A program made the translations under genes and the position numbers. Under the pieces are notes generated by a model. It saw only the letters and a list, made by a program, of their open reading frames with translations, was not told the DNA's origin and ran no database searches. DNA of 64,000 nucleotides. It comes from CAIZGX01 sp964430305 (lineage in GTDB: Bacteria; Bacteroidota; Bacteroidia; Flavobacteriales_D; Sanyastnellaceae). Of this stretch, positions 34,938-43,900 are shown piece by piece (the stretch's first letter is position 1; the number at the start of each line of letters is the position of its first letter). Where the stretch lies: positions 60,290 through 124,289 of the forward strand of contig CAYSEX010000001.1 in NCBI GenBank assembly GCA_964430305.1. The letters are read 5' to 3'.

Positions 34938-36387
34938 GAAGATGCCCAGGTTTTAAGAGGTCATTGACTGTTTTAACCGGATAAAAACTTGAAACGGGCA
35001 GTTCAATAAATACCGAATTCCAGTGCCACATTCCTCCATTCCAAAGACCAGGAAGCTCTATGATTTTTGATTTTTTGCCAAAGATTAATTTTTCACTGAG
35101 TAGAGTGGCTTGCTTATTTGTGTATTTATCAAGGTTGTATTTTAAGCCTTTTGGATCTTTAAAATGGCAAACTAAATCTACAGGGTTGAAATGTGTTGCC
35201 TGTTCGAAAATGAATTTTTGCTCACCTATTTTCTTATTTATTTGGGCCGATTCAATAATTTGTTTGGAATTTATTCCATTTGATGTTACCCAAAATGGTC
35301 CACCGCCGGGCTCTCCAGTGTTTTTAACCATACCGCAGATACGAATGGGTTTGTTTAATGCTTGAAGAATATTCGCTTTATCATCTAGTATTTCTTGACA
35401 TTGAAACCAAGTGGTTAGAAAAGTGCGAGCCTCGTTCAACGTTTCTGGATTATTTGATTTTTCGATGGCATCAAACAACCTGTTTCTTTCTTCTACAATA
35501 TTAAAAAGCATTCCCCCCATAACCTGTCTTTTTTGTCTAGACCGGGGTTGTGATTCTTCATTTGGAATATTGTCAATGTTTTGAATGAATACACAATCTC
35601 CATTCAGCAAGCTAAGATTTTGAATAAGCGCACCGTGTCCTGCGGGGCGAAGAAAAACACTTCCATCTGAATTATAATGAAATTGCCCCGAATCATCTAC
35701 GGCAGGAATGTCTGTTTCGGGGTTTTGAACACTGAATTCTACTGGACAAGAAATCTCGTGTTTTTTTGAAAAATCACGAAGTTGTTTTTCAATTTCATGT
35801 TGAAATTGATGTTGTATTGTGAAATGTAGTTTGTTTTTTTTTGCGTTTTTAGCAAAAATTGAAAAGTCAAACAGGTGCTCTTCAAATGCTGTTCTTGTCT
35901 CATCTTCGTATTTATGAAATGGAACAAGACCCTTTGCTTTATTCAAAAAAGCTAGGCCCGTTTCTCTCAAAAGTGAGTCAATCAAAAGGGACCACTTACC
36001 TTCTTTGATTGATTCTTTGATGCTTAACCCAGATTTTTTCAAATGAGATTCTAGCTGTTCTGCAAAGGGCATTTTTTCTATTTGAAGAAGAAACTGCTCA
36101 GCTTCCGGATCAATATTTTCAATTTGAATATTTGTTAATGGTGCAAACATTCTGGTGGCAGCGCCCGAGGCGGGAACAAATTTTTCAATTACCAACTCAC
36201 TCATTTTTTTATTAAAAAAAGAAGTGTATAGCTGCTCAGAGGTTTCGCTGATTTGAATTATTCCATTGTGAAGAACGCAGGGTTTACTTAGGGTTACGTC
36301 TTCATGAATTTGAAATAATTCATTGAAATATGAGATGTGCGATTGATTATTCACATCGCAAATTAATAAATAATTGTTAAGCCTCAC
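34924..36387 (-). CDS. DUF4301 family protein
   Basis: The 487-residue cytosolic protein contains KFVPASGAATRMF near residue 70 and GGPFWVTSNG in the second half; SGAATRM resembles a nucleotidyltransferase loop. These segments fit DUF4301, a Bacteroidota family of unknown function. Other visible blocks are LRPAGHGALIQNLSLLNGD and LPGLWNGGMWHWN. It overlaps the upstream Hpt-like gene by 11 bases. A sugar-nucleotide role is plausible from the motifs and the nearby galE, but this is only inference. Confidence 0.85.
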   Translation of the reverse strand: MRLNNYLLICDVNNQSHISYFNELFQIHEDVTLSKPCVLHNGIIQISETSEQLYTSFFNKKMSELVIEKFVPASGAATRMFAPLTNIQIENIDPEAEQFLLQIEKMPFAEQLESHLKKSGLSIKESIKEGKWSLLIDSLLRETGLAFLNKAKGLVPFHKYEDETRTAFEEHLFDFSIFAKNAKKNKLHFTIQHQFQHEIEKQLRDFSKKHEISCPVEFSVQNPETDIPAVDDSGQFHYNSDGSVFLRPAGHGALIQNLSLLNGDCVFIQNIDNIPNEESQPRSRQKRQVMGGMLFNIVEERNRLFDAIEKSNNPETLNEARTFLTTWFQCQEILDDKANILQALNKPIRICGMVKNTGEPGGGPFWVTSNGINSKQIIESAQINKKIGEQKFIFEQATHFNPVDLVCHFKDPKGLKYNLDKYTNKQATLLSEKLIFGKKSKIIELPGLWNGGMWHWNSVFIELPVSSFYPVKTVNDLLKPGHLLTSN

Positions 36388-36727
36388 ATGATAAGGCCTT
36401 CAGGAAGTCAAAGGATAATTTTTTTAAATCTTCAATTTGCTTTTTCATTGCCAAGGGTTGTTGAAAAGCATTTTCGTTCAATGCGTTTTCATAAGCGGTA
36501 ACCAATTGATTTGAACGCAGAAGTGCAAATGCACTTTTTATTTTAGCCGCATATTCAGCCGCTTCATCAAGTCTATTATTGTAGAGACTAGTTTCCATTT
36601 TTACAAGGTAAATTGGAATTTGATTCACAATGCTTTCAAGCAGTTCTTGTGATAACATTGAATTGCCATTCAGAAGATGAAATAGGTAGCTTTTCGCTTT
36701 ATTTTTTCTGGTTTCCGCTGGTCTCAT
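36377..36727 (-). CDS. Hpt-like helical protein lacking the phospho-acceptor histidine
   Basis: The 116-residue protein is predicted to be all helical. The segment AAEYAAKIKSAFALL resembles the core helix of histidine phosphotransfer (Hpt) domains, which normally reads AHKLKSS or similar; here Ala replaces the His. Preceding residues (VNQIPIYLVKMETSL) also fit the Hpt pattern. It may be a pseudo-Hpt that binds a response regulator, or an unrelated four-helix protein. It overlaps DUF4301 by 11 bases and heads that operon. Confidence in the gene is good; in the domain, low. Confidence 0.65.
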   Translation of the reverse strand: MRPAETRKNKAKSYLFHLLNGNSMLSQELLESIVNQIPIYLVKMETSLYNNRLDEAAEYAAKIKSAFALLRSNQLVTAYENALNENAFQQPLAMKKQIEDLKKLSFDFLKALSCEA

Positions 36728-36788
36728 TTTCTTTGAAATTTGTTAATCTGTACGCAAGGAATTGAAAATGGTTTCAAGATGAATGGAT

Positions 36789-36796
36789 TATCTTTG
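36789..36796 (+). promoter_or_regulatory. -7 box of galE
   Basis: TATCTTTG is a perfect TAnnTTTG box with only five bases between its end and the galE ATG at 36802, so the transcript should be leaderless or nearly so. A TTG at 36762-36764 is 24 bases upstream of the box. Confidence 0.65.
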
Positions 36797-36801
36797 CACG
36801 A

Positions 36802-37806
36802 ATGCAGAAGCAAGTTTTAGTTACCGGTGGATTGGGTTACATTGGCTCGCACACAATTGTTGAATTGGTGCAAGCGGGCTTTGCAGTAGTTGCGGTAGAC
36901 AATTTGAGTAATTCTTCAAGTCTTGTTTTAGACCGCATTAAGCGAATTACAGGTAAGGATGTTGATTTTTATGAATTAGATTGTGCGAATGAGAATCATC
37001 TACGTGCAGTTTTTGAGAGAAATAATTTTTTTGGTGTAATTCATTTTGCAGCGTTAAAGTCTGTTGAAGAATCAATGGTTTATCCAGAAAAATACAGAAT
37101 GAATAATGTGTTTTCGACAGAAGTATTGCAAAAATTATGCGTTGAATTTGCGGTGGAGAAGTTGGTGTTTTCTAGCTCTTGCACTGTTTATGGAACTCCA
37201 GATGTTAATCCGGTTGATGAAAGCTGTACTTTACAGCCCCCCGCTTCTGTATACGGTGAAACAAAACAATCTTGTGAGAGGTTGTTATTAGCCTCTAGTG
37301 GTATAAAGAATTTAGTGATACTCCGTTATTTTAATCCAATTGGAGCCCATCCAACAGGCTTTCTTGGAGAAGATAGTAGAGTTGCGCCAACGAATTTAGT
37401 TCCCATATTATGTGAGGTTGCTCTAGGAAAACGCGAGACATTTCATGTTTTTGGAACTGACTATAACACTCCTGATGGTACTTGTATACGCGATTATATT
37501 CACGTTTGTGATCTAGCACGAGCACACGTACAATCTTTACTATTTGAACAGACCAATGCTGTAGAAATATTTAATCTCGGTGTTGGTAGAGGATTTTCTG
37601 TGAAGGAAATATTAGACGCGTTTCAAAAGGTGATAGGCCGAACCATTTCAATTACATACGGACCGCGACGCATAGGTGATATTCCGGCTATATGGGCCGT
37701 TTCAGAAAGGGCTAGAGTTCTTTTGAATTGGACCTGTCTGTTTGGTGCTGAACAAGCCTTAGAACACGCTTGGCAATGGGTGTCAAAGAAAAATCTTGAA
37801 TCCTAA
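36802..37806 (+). CDS. galE: UDP-glucose 4-epimerase
   Basis: GalE interconverts UDP-glucose and UDP-galactose with bound NAD+. The 334-residue extended SDR enzyme has the Rossmann motif GGLGYIGSHT at the N-terminus, the SSSCTVYG strand, the catalytic YGETK (Tyr and Lys) and the RYFNPIGAHP segment; the length is normal. It probably supplies UDP-galactose for surface glycans. The 3' end overlaps the convergent PAP2-like gene by 24 bases. The start is confirmed by a -7 box just upstream. Confidence 0.96.
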   Translation: MQKQVLVTGGLGYIGSHTIVELVQAGFAVVAVDNLSNSSSLVLDRIKRITGKDVDFYELDCANENHLRAVFERNNFFGVIHFAALKSVEESMVYPEKYRMNNVFSTEVLQKLCVEFAVEKLVFSSSCTVYGTPDVNPVDESCTLQPPASVYGETKQSCERLLLASSGIKNLVILRYFNPIGAHPTGFLGEDSRVAPTNLVPILCEVALGKRETFHVFGTDYNTPDGTCIRDYIHVCDLARAHVQSLLFEQTNAVEIFNLGVGRGFSVKEILDAFQKVIGRTISITYGPRRIGDIPAIWAVSERARVLLNWTCLFGAEQALEHAWQWVSKKNLES

Positions 37807-38415
37807 GACCACAACATTGCAGACAAAACCCAATGAAAAACCTGCATAAACCTGATTGGGTGTGTGTGCGTTTAACTTTAACCTTGAGTAAGCAGTTAAA
37901 CTAGCCATAATAAGTGTGAAAATGATAAAAAGTGTAACGTCGGCCCTGTGCAGAATTGATAAGCTTACCAAAGATCCAAAGACGCCACCTTGTCCCAACA
38001 TGTGCACACTAATTTTCCAGAAATAATTAATTATTAGAGATAGTATTAGCGAAATAATCACGGATAAGAAAAATGAAAACACCTCCATGGGAAGCATGGG
38101 TCCATAATACCGAAGTAAAGAATAAGAAGTGATGTAATAAAAGATAACCAGTAGGTATGGTGCGAATCTTTCTTTTCTATCCTTTAAATCAATTGAGCTT
38201 GCCATTCCGAACTTTATCATGATTAAGATGCTGGCTGCAGGGGCAAGTATGTTCGTAATGAGTAAAAGAAAAACGAAAAAATCTGCTTGTGCCGGAGCAA
38301 TGTAATAGGGATCAATCCAACGAATAAGTAGATAAATGACTAGAGGCATTCCCAACGGGTGAAATACGAGGGAAAGTGTTTTTGCAAAAATGACGGCCGC
38401 TTTGTTTTCCATCAT
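37783..38415 (-). CDS. PAP2-like membrane protein with degenerate phosphatase motifs
   Basis: The 210-residue protein has about six membrane helices. Motifs resemble those of PAP2 phosphatases: DLKDRKERFAPY (like KX6RP), KISVHMLG (like PSGH) and SRLKLNAHTPNQ (like SRX5HX3D). The last Asp is Gln here, and PSGH is reduced to SVH. It may dephosphorylate a lipid carrier in the envelope or have lost activity. The start overlaps the rpoN stop by 4 bases (ATGA), so it is co-transcribed with rpoN. Confidence 0.75.
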   Translation of the reverse strand: MMENKAAVIFAKTLSLVFHPLGMPLVIYLLIRWIDPYYIAPAQADFFVFLLLITNILAPAASILIMIKFGMASSIDLKDRKERFAPYLLVIFYYITSYSLLRYYGPMLPMEVFSFFLSVIISLILSLIINYFWKISVHMLGQGGVFGSLVSLSILHRADVTLFIIFTLIMASLTAYSRLKLNAHTPNQVYAGFSLGFVCNVVVLGFKIFL

Positions 38416-39863
38416 AACTCTTTTCTTAGTCTTGCCACTGGAATTCCGAGTTGCTCTCTATATTTTGCTACGGTTCTGCGCGCGATGTTGTATCCTTTTT
38501 CGTTCAAAAGCTTACCTAATTTTTCGTCGGTTAGTGGTTTGCGTTTGTTTTCAGCAGCTATTGCATCTCTTAAAATCTGCTTCACCTCTCTTGAACTAAC
38601 CTCTTCCCCCTCATCTGTTGACAGACTTTCTGCGAAAAAGTACTTTAACAAATAGGTTCCATAGGGCGTCTGAATGTATTTGCTATTTGCAACACGACTT
38701 ATGGTTGATATATCCATATTCAGAAGGTCTGCAATATCCTTCAGAATCATGGGTTTAAGCTTGGTTTCATCACCAGATAAAAAGAATTCTTTTTGAAAGT
38801 TTACAATGGTTTCCATACAGGTCATAAGCGTGTTATTTCGCTGTTGTATGGCATCAATGAACCATTTAGCACTGTCAATTTTTTGTTTTACAAACTGAAC
38901 AGCTTCTTTCGATTTTTGATCCTTTGACTTGAGTTTTGAATAATGCTCAAGCATTCCCTTGTATTCTTTGCTGATTCTTAATTCTGGGGCGTTTCTTCCA
39001 TTCAATTGAAGTTTGAATTCATCGTTTTCAACGAATAGCATGAAGTCTGGAATAATGTGCTGGATTGTTCTTGATGAATCCTGCATACTATCTCCCGGTT
39101 TTGGATTGAGATGTAGAATTAAATCAATGGCTGGCTTCAACTCTTGATCTGAAATTGCAATTTTTTTTGCAATTTTTTCATAGTGTTTTTTGGTGAACTC
39201 GTCGAAATGCTTTTCGATAATTTCATGGGCAAGAGCCGTGTGTGCGCCTTTGTTTTCTATTCGTTTAATTTGAATGATGAGGCATTCGCGCAGATCGCGG
39301 GCACCTACTCCGGCAGGGTCTAGCTCCTGAATTTCTTGAAGAATGTTTTCTAATTCTTGAACAGACGACTGAACATTCAATGAGAACGCAAGATCATTCA
39401 CAACGGCTTGAAGCTCTCTTCTGAGATAGCCATTGTCATCGAGATTACCAATGAGATATTCAGCTAAAAACTGTTCATGTTCATCCAATTCTCTGAGCTG
39501 GATTTGAGAGTACAATTGTTCGTGGAAAGATTTTCCGGATCCAATTGGAATGTCTCTGTCTTCTTGATCAGGGGAAGCATTGTTGACATGAAGCTTGTAG
39601 TCAGGAACCTCGTCATCACTGAAGTAGTCGGTTAAATCGAAATCCTCACCTTCTGTATTACCCTCATCGTCATAATCATTTTCCTCAGAGTTTTCTTCTT
39701 CTTCTTTTGATTCTCCACCCTCCTCCAATGCCGGATTAACCTCCATTTCATCTTTAATGCGTTGTTCCAACTCCATAGTTGGAATTTGAAGCATTTTCAT
39801 AAGTTGAATTTGCTGCGGAGATAATCTTTGTTGTAGTTTTAATTGAAGTGACTGCTTTAGCAT
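38412..39863 (-). CDS. rpoN: RNA polymerase sigma-54 factor
   Basis: RpoN directs RNA polymerase to -24/-12 promoters and needs an AAA+ activator. The N-terminal glutamine-rich region I (LQLKLQQRLSPQQIQLMKML), an acidic region II (about 45-90), the core-binding region and the C-terminal RpoN box (ARRTVAKYREQL) are all present; the length (483) is normal. Its ATG lies 7 bases after a -7 box on the minus strand, giving a very short leader. It is transcribed with the PAP2-like gene. Confidence 0.97.
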   Translation of the reverse strand: MLKQSLQLKLQQRLSPQQIQLMKMLQIPTMELEQRIKDEMEVNPALEEGGESKEEEENSEENDYDDEGNTEGEDFDLTDYFSDDEVPDYKLHVNNASPDQEDRDIPIGSGKSFHEQLYSQIQLRELDEHEQFLAEYLIGNLDDNGYLRRELQAVVNDLAFSLNVQSSVQELENILQEIQELDPAGVGARDLRECLIIQIKRIENKGAHTALAHEIIEKHFDEFTKKHYEKIAKKIAISDQELKPAIDLILHLNPKPGDSMQDSSRTIQHIIPDFMLFVENDEFKLQLNGRNAPELRISKEYKGMLEHYSKLKSKDQKSKEAVQFVKQKIDSAKWFIDAIQQRNNTLMTCMETIVNFQKEFFLSGDETKLKPMILKDIADLLNMDISTISRVANSKYIQTPYGTYLLKYFFAESLSTDEGEEVSSREVKQILRDAIAAENKRKPLTDEKLGKLLNEKGYNIARRTVAKYREQLGIPVARLRKEL

Positions 39864-39870
39864 ACTTCGC

Positions 39871-39878
39871 CAAAAATA
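39871..39878 (-). promoter_or_regulatory. -7 box of rpoN
   Basis: TATTTTTG on the minus strand (CAAAAATA on +) is a perfect TAnnTTTG box, with only seven bases between it and the rpoN ATG. Confidence 0.6.
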
Positions 39879-39892
39879 CTCTTAACCTGTTC

Positions 39893-39900
39893 TATTTTTG
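39893..39900 (+). promoter_or_regulatory. -7 box of the acid phosphatase gene
   Basis: TATTTTTG on the + strand is a perfect TAnnTTTG box, 19 bases before the ATG at 39920. It is back-to-back with the rpoN box only 14 bases away, so the two promoters must overlap. Confidence 0.6.
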
Positions 39901-39919
39901 AAATAAATTAAAAATTAAG

Positions 39920-40873
39920 ATGATCGAATCTACCTTGCTACGTTTGTGGCTTTCGATAATTTTGTTTGGGCCGACCCTTATTTCGTGTAGAACAGAATTT
40001 GAGCATTGCTCAAATTCTAGGTTTCCTTGCAATGACTCTATTGTTCGTTTTGCGGTAATTGGCGATTGGGGAATGTGGGGTTCTGAAGATCAGCGTAAAG
40101 TTGCCGCGGCCATGGCAGAAATTGGTAATGCTTGTCCATATGATTTTATTATAAGCACTGGTGACAACATTTATTCCAACGGAGTTACGAGCATCAATGA
40201 CCCGCTGTGGGAATCATGTTTTGAATCTGTATATAATCAACCGTCTTTACAGTGCCCGTGGTATGTGGTTCTAGGCAATCATGACTATAGGGGGAATCCA
40301 ATTGCAGAGTTAGACTACACGACAGTTTCTTCAAGATGGAAAATGCCATCGAAACATTTTAACCATGTAGAGACGAGAGATGGTTTTTCTGTTGAACTGC
40401 TCTTTATGGATTCAAATCCGTTCCAGGAAGATATTGTTGGAACCACAGCGCACCCCATGCTATTGGCACAGGATACTTTAGAGCAAAAACAGTGGGTCTT
40501 AGGGGCATTAGCACAAAGCGTTGCAAAATGGAAATTCGTTATTGGCCATCATCCCATGTACACCTGTGGTATGCGAAAGCAATTGCCGCAGTATATGCGG
40601 GCTTTTGAAACAGCATTTGATACACTTGGTGTTCAAGCTTATTTGTGTGGGCACGAACATGATTTACAAATTCATCATCCTCCCTCTGGGGTTTGTTGTA
40701 TTGTATCAGGTGCAGGTGCGCAAGCGAGACCAATACAAGCACCTTTTGATTTTACGAGCTTTGCGCGCTCTGAATTAGGGTTCATGGTCATTGAAGTCTC
40801 TGAAAATCTTGCACATATTATTGTTTACAATGAGAATGGGCAAGTCATGCATTCAGAGGATCTTCTTCCTTAA
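39920..40873 (+). CDS. purple acid phosphatase-like metallophosphoesterase, lipoprotein
   Basis: The 317-residue protein has a lipoprotein signal (GPTLISC, Cys23). The calcineurin-like metal motifs are visible in order: GDWG, GDNIYSNG, GNHDY, GHHPMY and GHEHDLQ. The pattern is closest to type 5 acid phosphatases (ACP5), which hydrolyse phosphate monoesters with a dinuclear metal centre. It probably scavenges phosphate at the cell envelope. The gene is divergent from rpoN, with a back-to-back promoter. Confidence 0.88.
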   Translation: MIESTLLRLWLSIILFGPTLISCRTEFEHCSNSRFPCNDSIVRFAVIGDWGMWGSEDQRKVAAAMAEIGNACPYDFIISTGDNIYSNGVTSINDPLWESCFESVYNQPSLQCPWYVVLGNHDYRGNPIAELDYTTVSSRWKMPSKHFNHVETRDGFSVELLFMDSNPFQEDIVGTTAHPMLLAQDTLEQKQWVLGALAQSVAKWKFVIGHHPMYTCGMRKQLPQYMRAFETAFDTLGVQAYLCGHEHDLQIHHPPSGVCCIVSGAGAQARPIQAPFDFTSFARSELGFMVIEVSENLAHIIVYNENGQVMHSEDLLP

Positions 40874-40928
40874 ATTTGGTTGTGAAAAGCAACTTACCTC
40901 GAATGTCTTCCGTCTTGTTGTCGTATTT

Positions 40929-43900
40929 ATGAAAAAGAACCTTCACCAGCCCGTAATAATATGCATTGTGATTTTGATGAGCATGCTTGTGTTTTCTCAG
41001 GCGCAAGCTCAATTATCATCAAACTGTCTTGGCGCCGTGCCCATTTGTTCTGGAACAACCTTTACGTATAATGCTCCGACTGGTATCGGAAGCGCCGCAC
41101 CTGGGAACAACTATGGTTGCTTGGGGGGGCAGCCCAATCCGTCTTGGTTTGTTTTACAGGTGGGAACTGCGGGCGCTATTTCTATCAATCAGACCGGCCC
41201 CTGCGATCAGGATTTCGCATTATGGGGTCCGTTTACCTCAGTAGCTGCTGGTTGTGGCAATCTAGGAGCTCCTATTCAATGTAGTTTTACAACAGCCGCT
41301 AACAATTCATTTACAATTAATGGAACTGCGGGGCAGTTTTACATTTTATTGGTAACAAATTGGGGGGGGTGTACTGGAAGTGTTTCCATTTCTGAAGCTG
41401 CCGGTGGAGGTAGTTTGAGTTGCGCTCCGTTTTGTAATGTAACAGCGTCTAACACCGGGCCTTATTGTTCTGGGGCTACAATTACATTGAACGCATCAAA
41501 CGCAGGTGCTAACTACACGTATACATGGACGGGTCCGAACGGGTTTTCTGCAACGGGTCAGTCTGTAACTATTCCGAGCTCAACCACTGCCAATGCTGGT
41601 TTGTATACAGTTACAGCAACAGGAGCAGCAACTTGCACCGGCACCACGAACGTGGTAGTTAATCAGTCTCCGATTATTAATCCTACATCGAATAGTCCAG
41701 TTTGTTTGGGCTCGCCACTCACTTTGAATTCGGGAACTACAGGTGGAATTGTTGCATGGCAAGGTCCGCCCGGTTCTAATTATGCTGCTCTTGGAGCAAC
41801 ACCTACAATTGCTTCTGCCACCGCACTTCATAACGGGAATTTTACAGTAACCGTTTTGCAAAATGGTTGTTCTGCGAGTGCCACTTTACCTGTAACTGTG
41901 GTTACTCCACCGTCGGCTAATGTTAGTGGTTTCTACACGCTGTGTGCCGGGCAACAAGTTCCCGCTCAAAATTTCACATCAACACCAGCCGGGGCCACCT
42001 TCAATTGGACCAACACCGCGCCTGGGATTGGACTACCGGCATCGGGATCAGGAAACATACCAGCATTTAATGCAACGAACAACACCAATGCCATGCTGAT
42101 CGGTGTAATTGGTGTTACCCCCGTGCTAAACAATTGTTCAGGAACAACAGGGTACATCAATGTTATTGTAAACCCAACTCCAGGAATGTCAACACCGGCG
42201 TCAAATATTTATTGCGATGGAGCAAGCGTTCCCGCAATGGTGTGGACCGTGAACCCTGCGAATGCAACGGTTGCTTGGAGTAATGACAACACCAATACAG
42301 GCCTTGCTGCATCGGGAACGGCCAACATTCCAACCTTCGTTGCAACAAATTCGGAACTGAGTCAGATTGTATCTACAGTTACCGCGACTCCTACTTTGGG
42401 AACATGCTCTGGAACCCCCATTTCATACACCATTACTGTTGCAGGAGTGGGTGATGCAACCATTACTGACATTGGGCCGCTGTGCTCTGACGCAGGAATT
42501 CAAACATTGGTGGCCGTTGATTCTACCGGTACATGGAGTGGTCCTGGGATTGTAGATCCGGTAAACGGCTTATTTGATCCTCTGATTGCTGGAGCAGGTC
42601 CTCATACCATAAACTACAGTATTCCTGGTCAATGCGGAAGTGCAGATGGGACACAAATCTTGGTTGTGAACGTACCAATTGTAAATGCAGGTCTTGATTT
42701 TGATATTTGCGAAGGGCTTGATACACTGATGACAGGGTCATTTACAAACTCAAATACAGGCAGCGAGACGTTCTTTTGGACACCTTCTACCAATTTAAAT
42801 GGAAGTTTAACACTTACCCCAACGTATACTGCAAATTCAAGCCAGACCTACACATTAACCGTTGTTTCTGGTGCTTGTTCTTCCACTGATGATGTTACGG
42901 TTACTGTAATTCCACAATCCAATGCAACCATAACAGACATTGCCGCTTTGTGTCAAGATGATGCAGCATTGAATCTGACAGCAGCGAATTCGGGCGGAAC
43001 ATGGGCAGGTACCGGAATTGTAGATCCAATTCTTGGAACATTTGATCCAACAGGCCTCGCTCCTAACACATACAATGTCACATACAGCATAGGTGGGTTT
43101 TGTCCAAGTCAAGATGATACAGATATTACAGTGAACGAAGTCTTCGATGGAACAATTACTCCAGCCGGGCCATTTTGTCAAGTTGATTTGCCTCAAATAC
43201 TTACAGCTGCAACTCCAGGCGGAACTTGGTCTGGGACAGGTGTTGTGAATGCATCAACAGGTAGTTTTGGGTCGCCTTCCCTAGCTGGTAGTACCTATAC
43301 TATTACGTATACAACACCCGGTCTTTGTCCGAGAGACTTTACAGCAGATGTTGTAGTGAATGAAAACTTTGATGCAACAATTACCGCCGTTAATCCTGTG
43401 TGTAATAATGCGGCACCATTTAATCTAACAGCGGCAGATGTAGGTGGTACGTGGTCTGGAAATGGAATTACAAATGCGACAACTGGTACCTTCGACCCCA
43501 GCGGTTTGGTTCCTGGACCTTATACTGTGAATTACGATATTTCAGGCCCTTGTCCCGCTTCGGCGACATTAGATATTGAAGTTTTAGATGTGCCCGATGG
43601 AACAATAACCCCGGCAGGCCCTTTCTGTCAAACAGATTTACCCCAAACACTTTCGGCTGCAACAACCGGAGGAATTTGGTCTGGTACCGGAATAACGAGC
43701 GCGGCCAATGGCACATTCGGTTCAACAAATACAGCAGCAGGGAACTATACAATAAACTATGCAACTGCAGGGCAGTGTACTCAAACATTTACTACGAACA
43801 TAACTGTTATTGCCAACTTAGATGCTACTATTTCCAATGCGGGTCCATTCTGTATTGATGAACCACCATATACACTTCAGGCAGCAAGTCCAAATGGAGT

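Noticed and set aside
40791..40928. N-terminal extension of the giant adhesin
   Set aside because: It overlaps the phosphatase gene by 83 bases and hides the signal peptide that begins at 40929.
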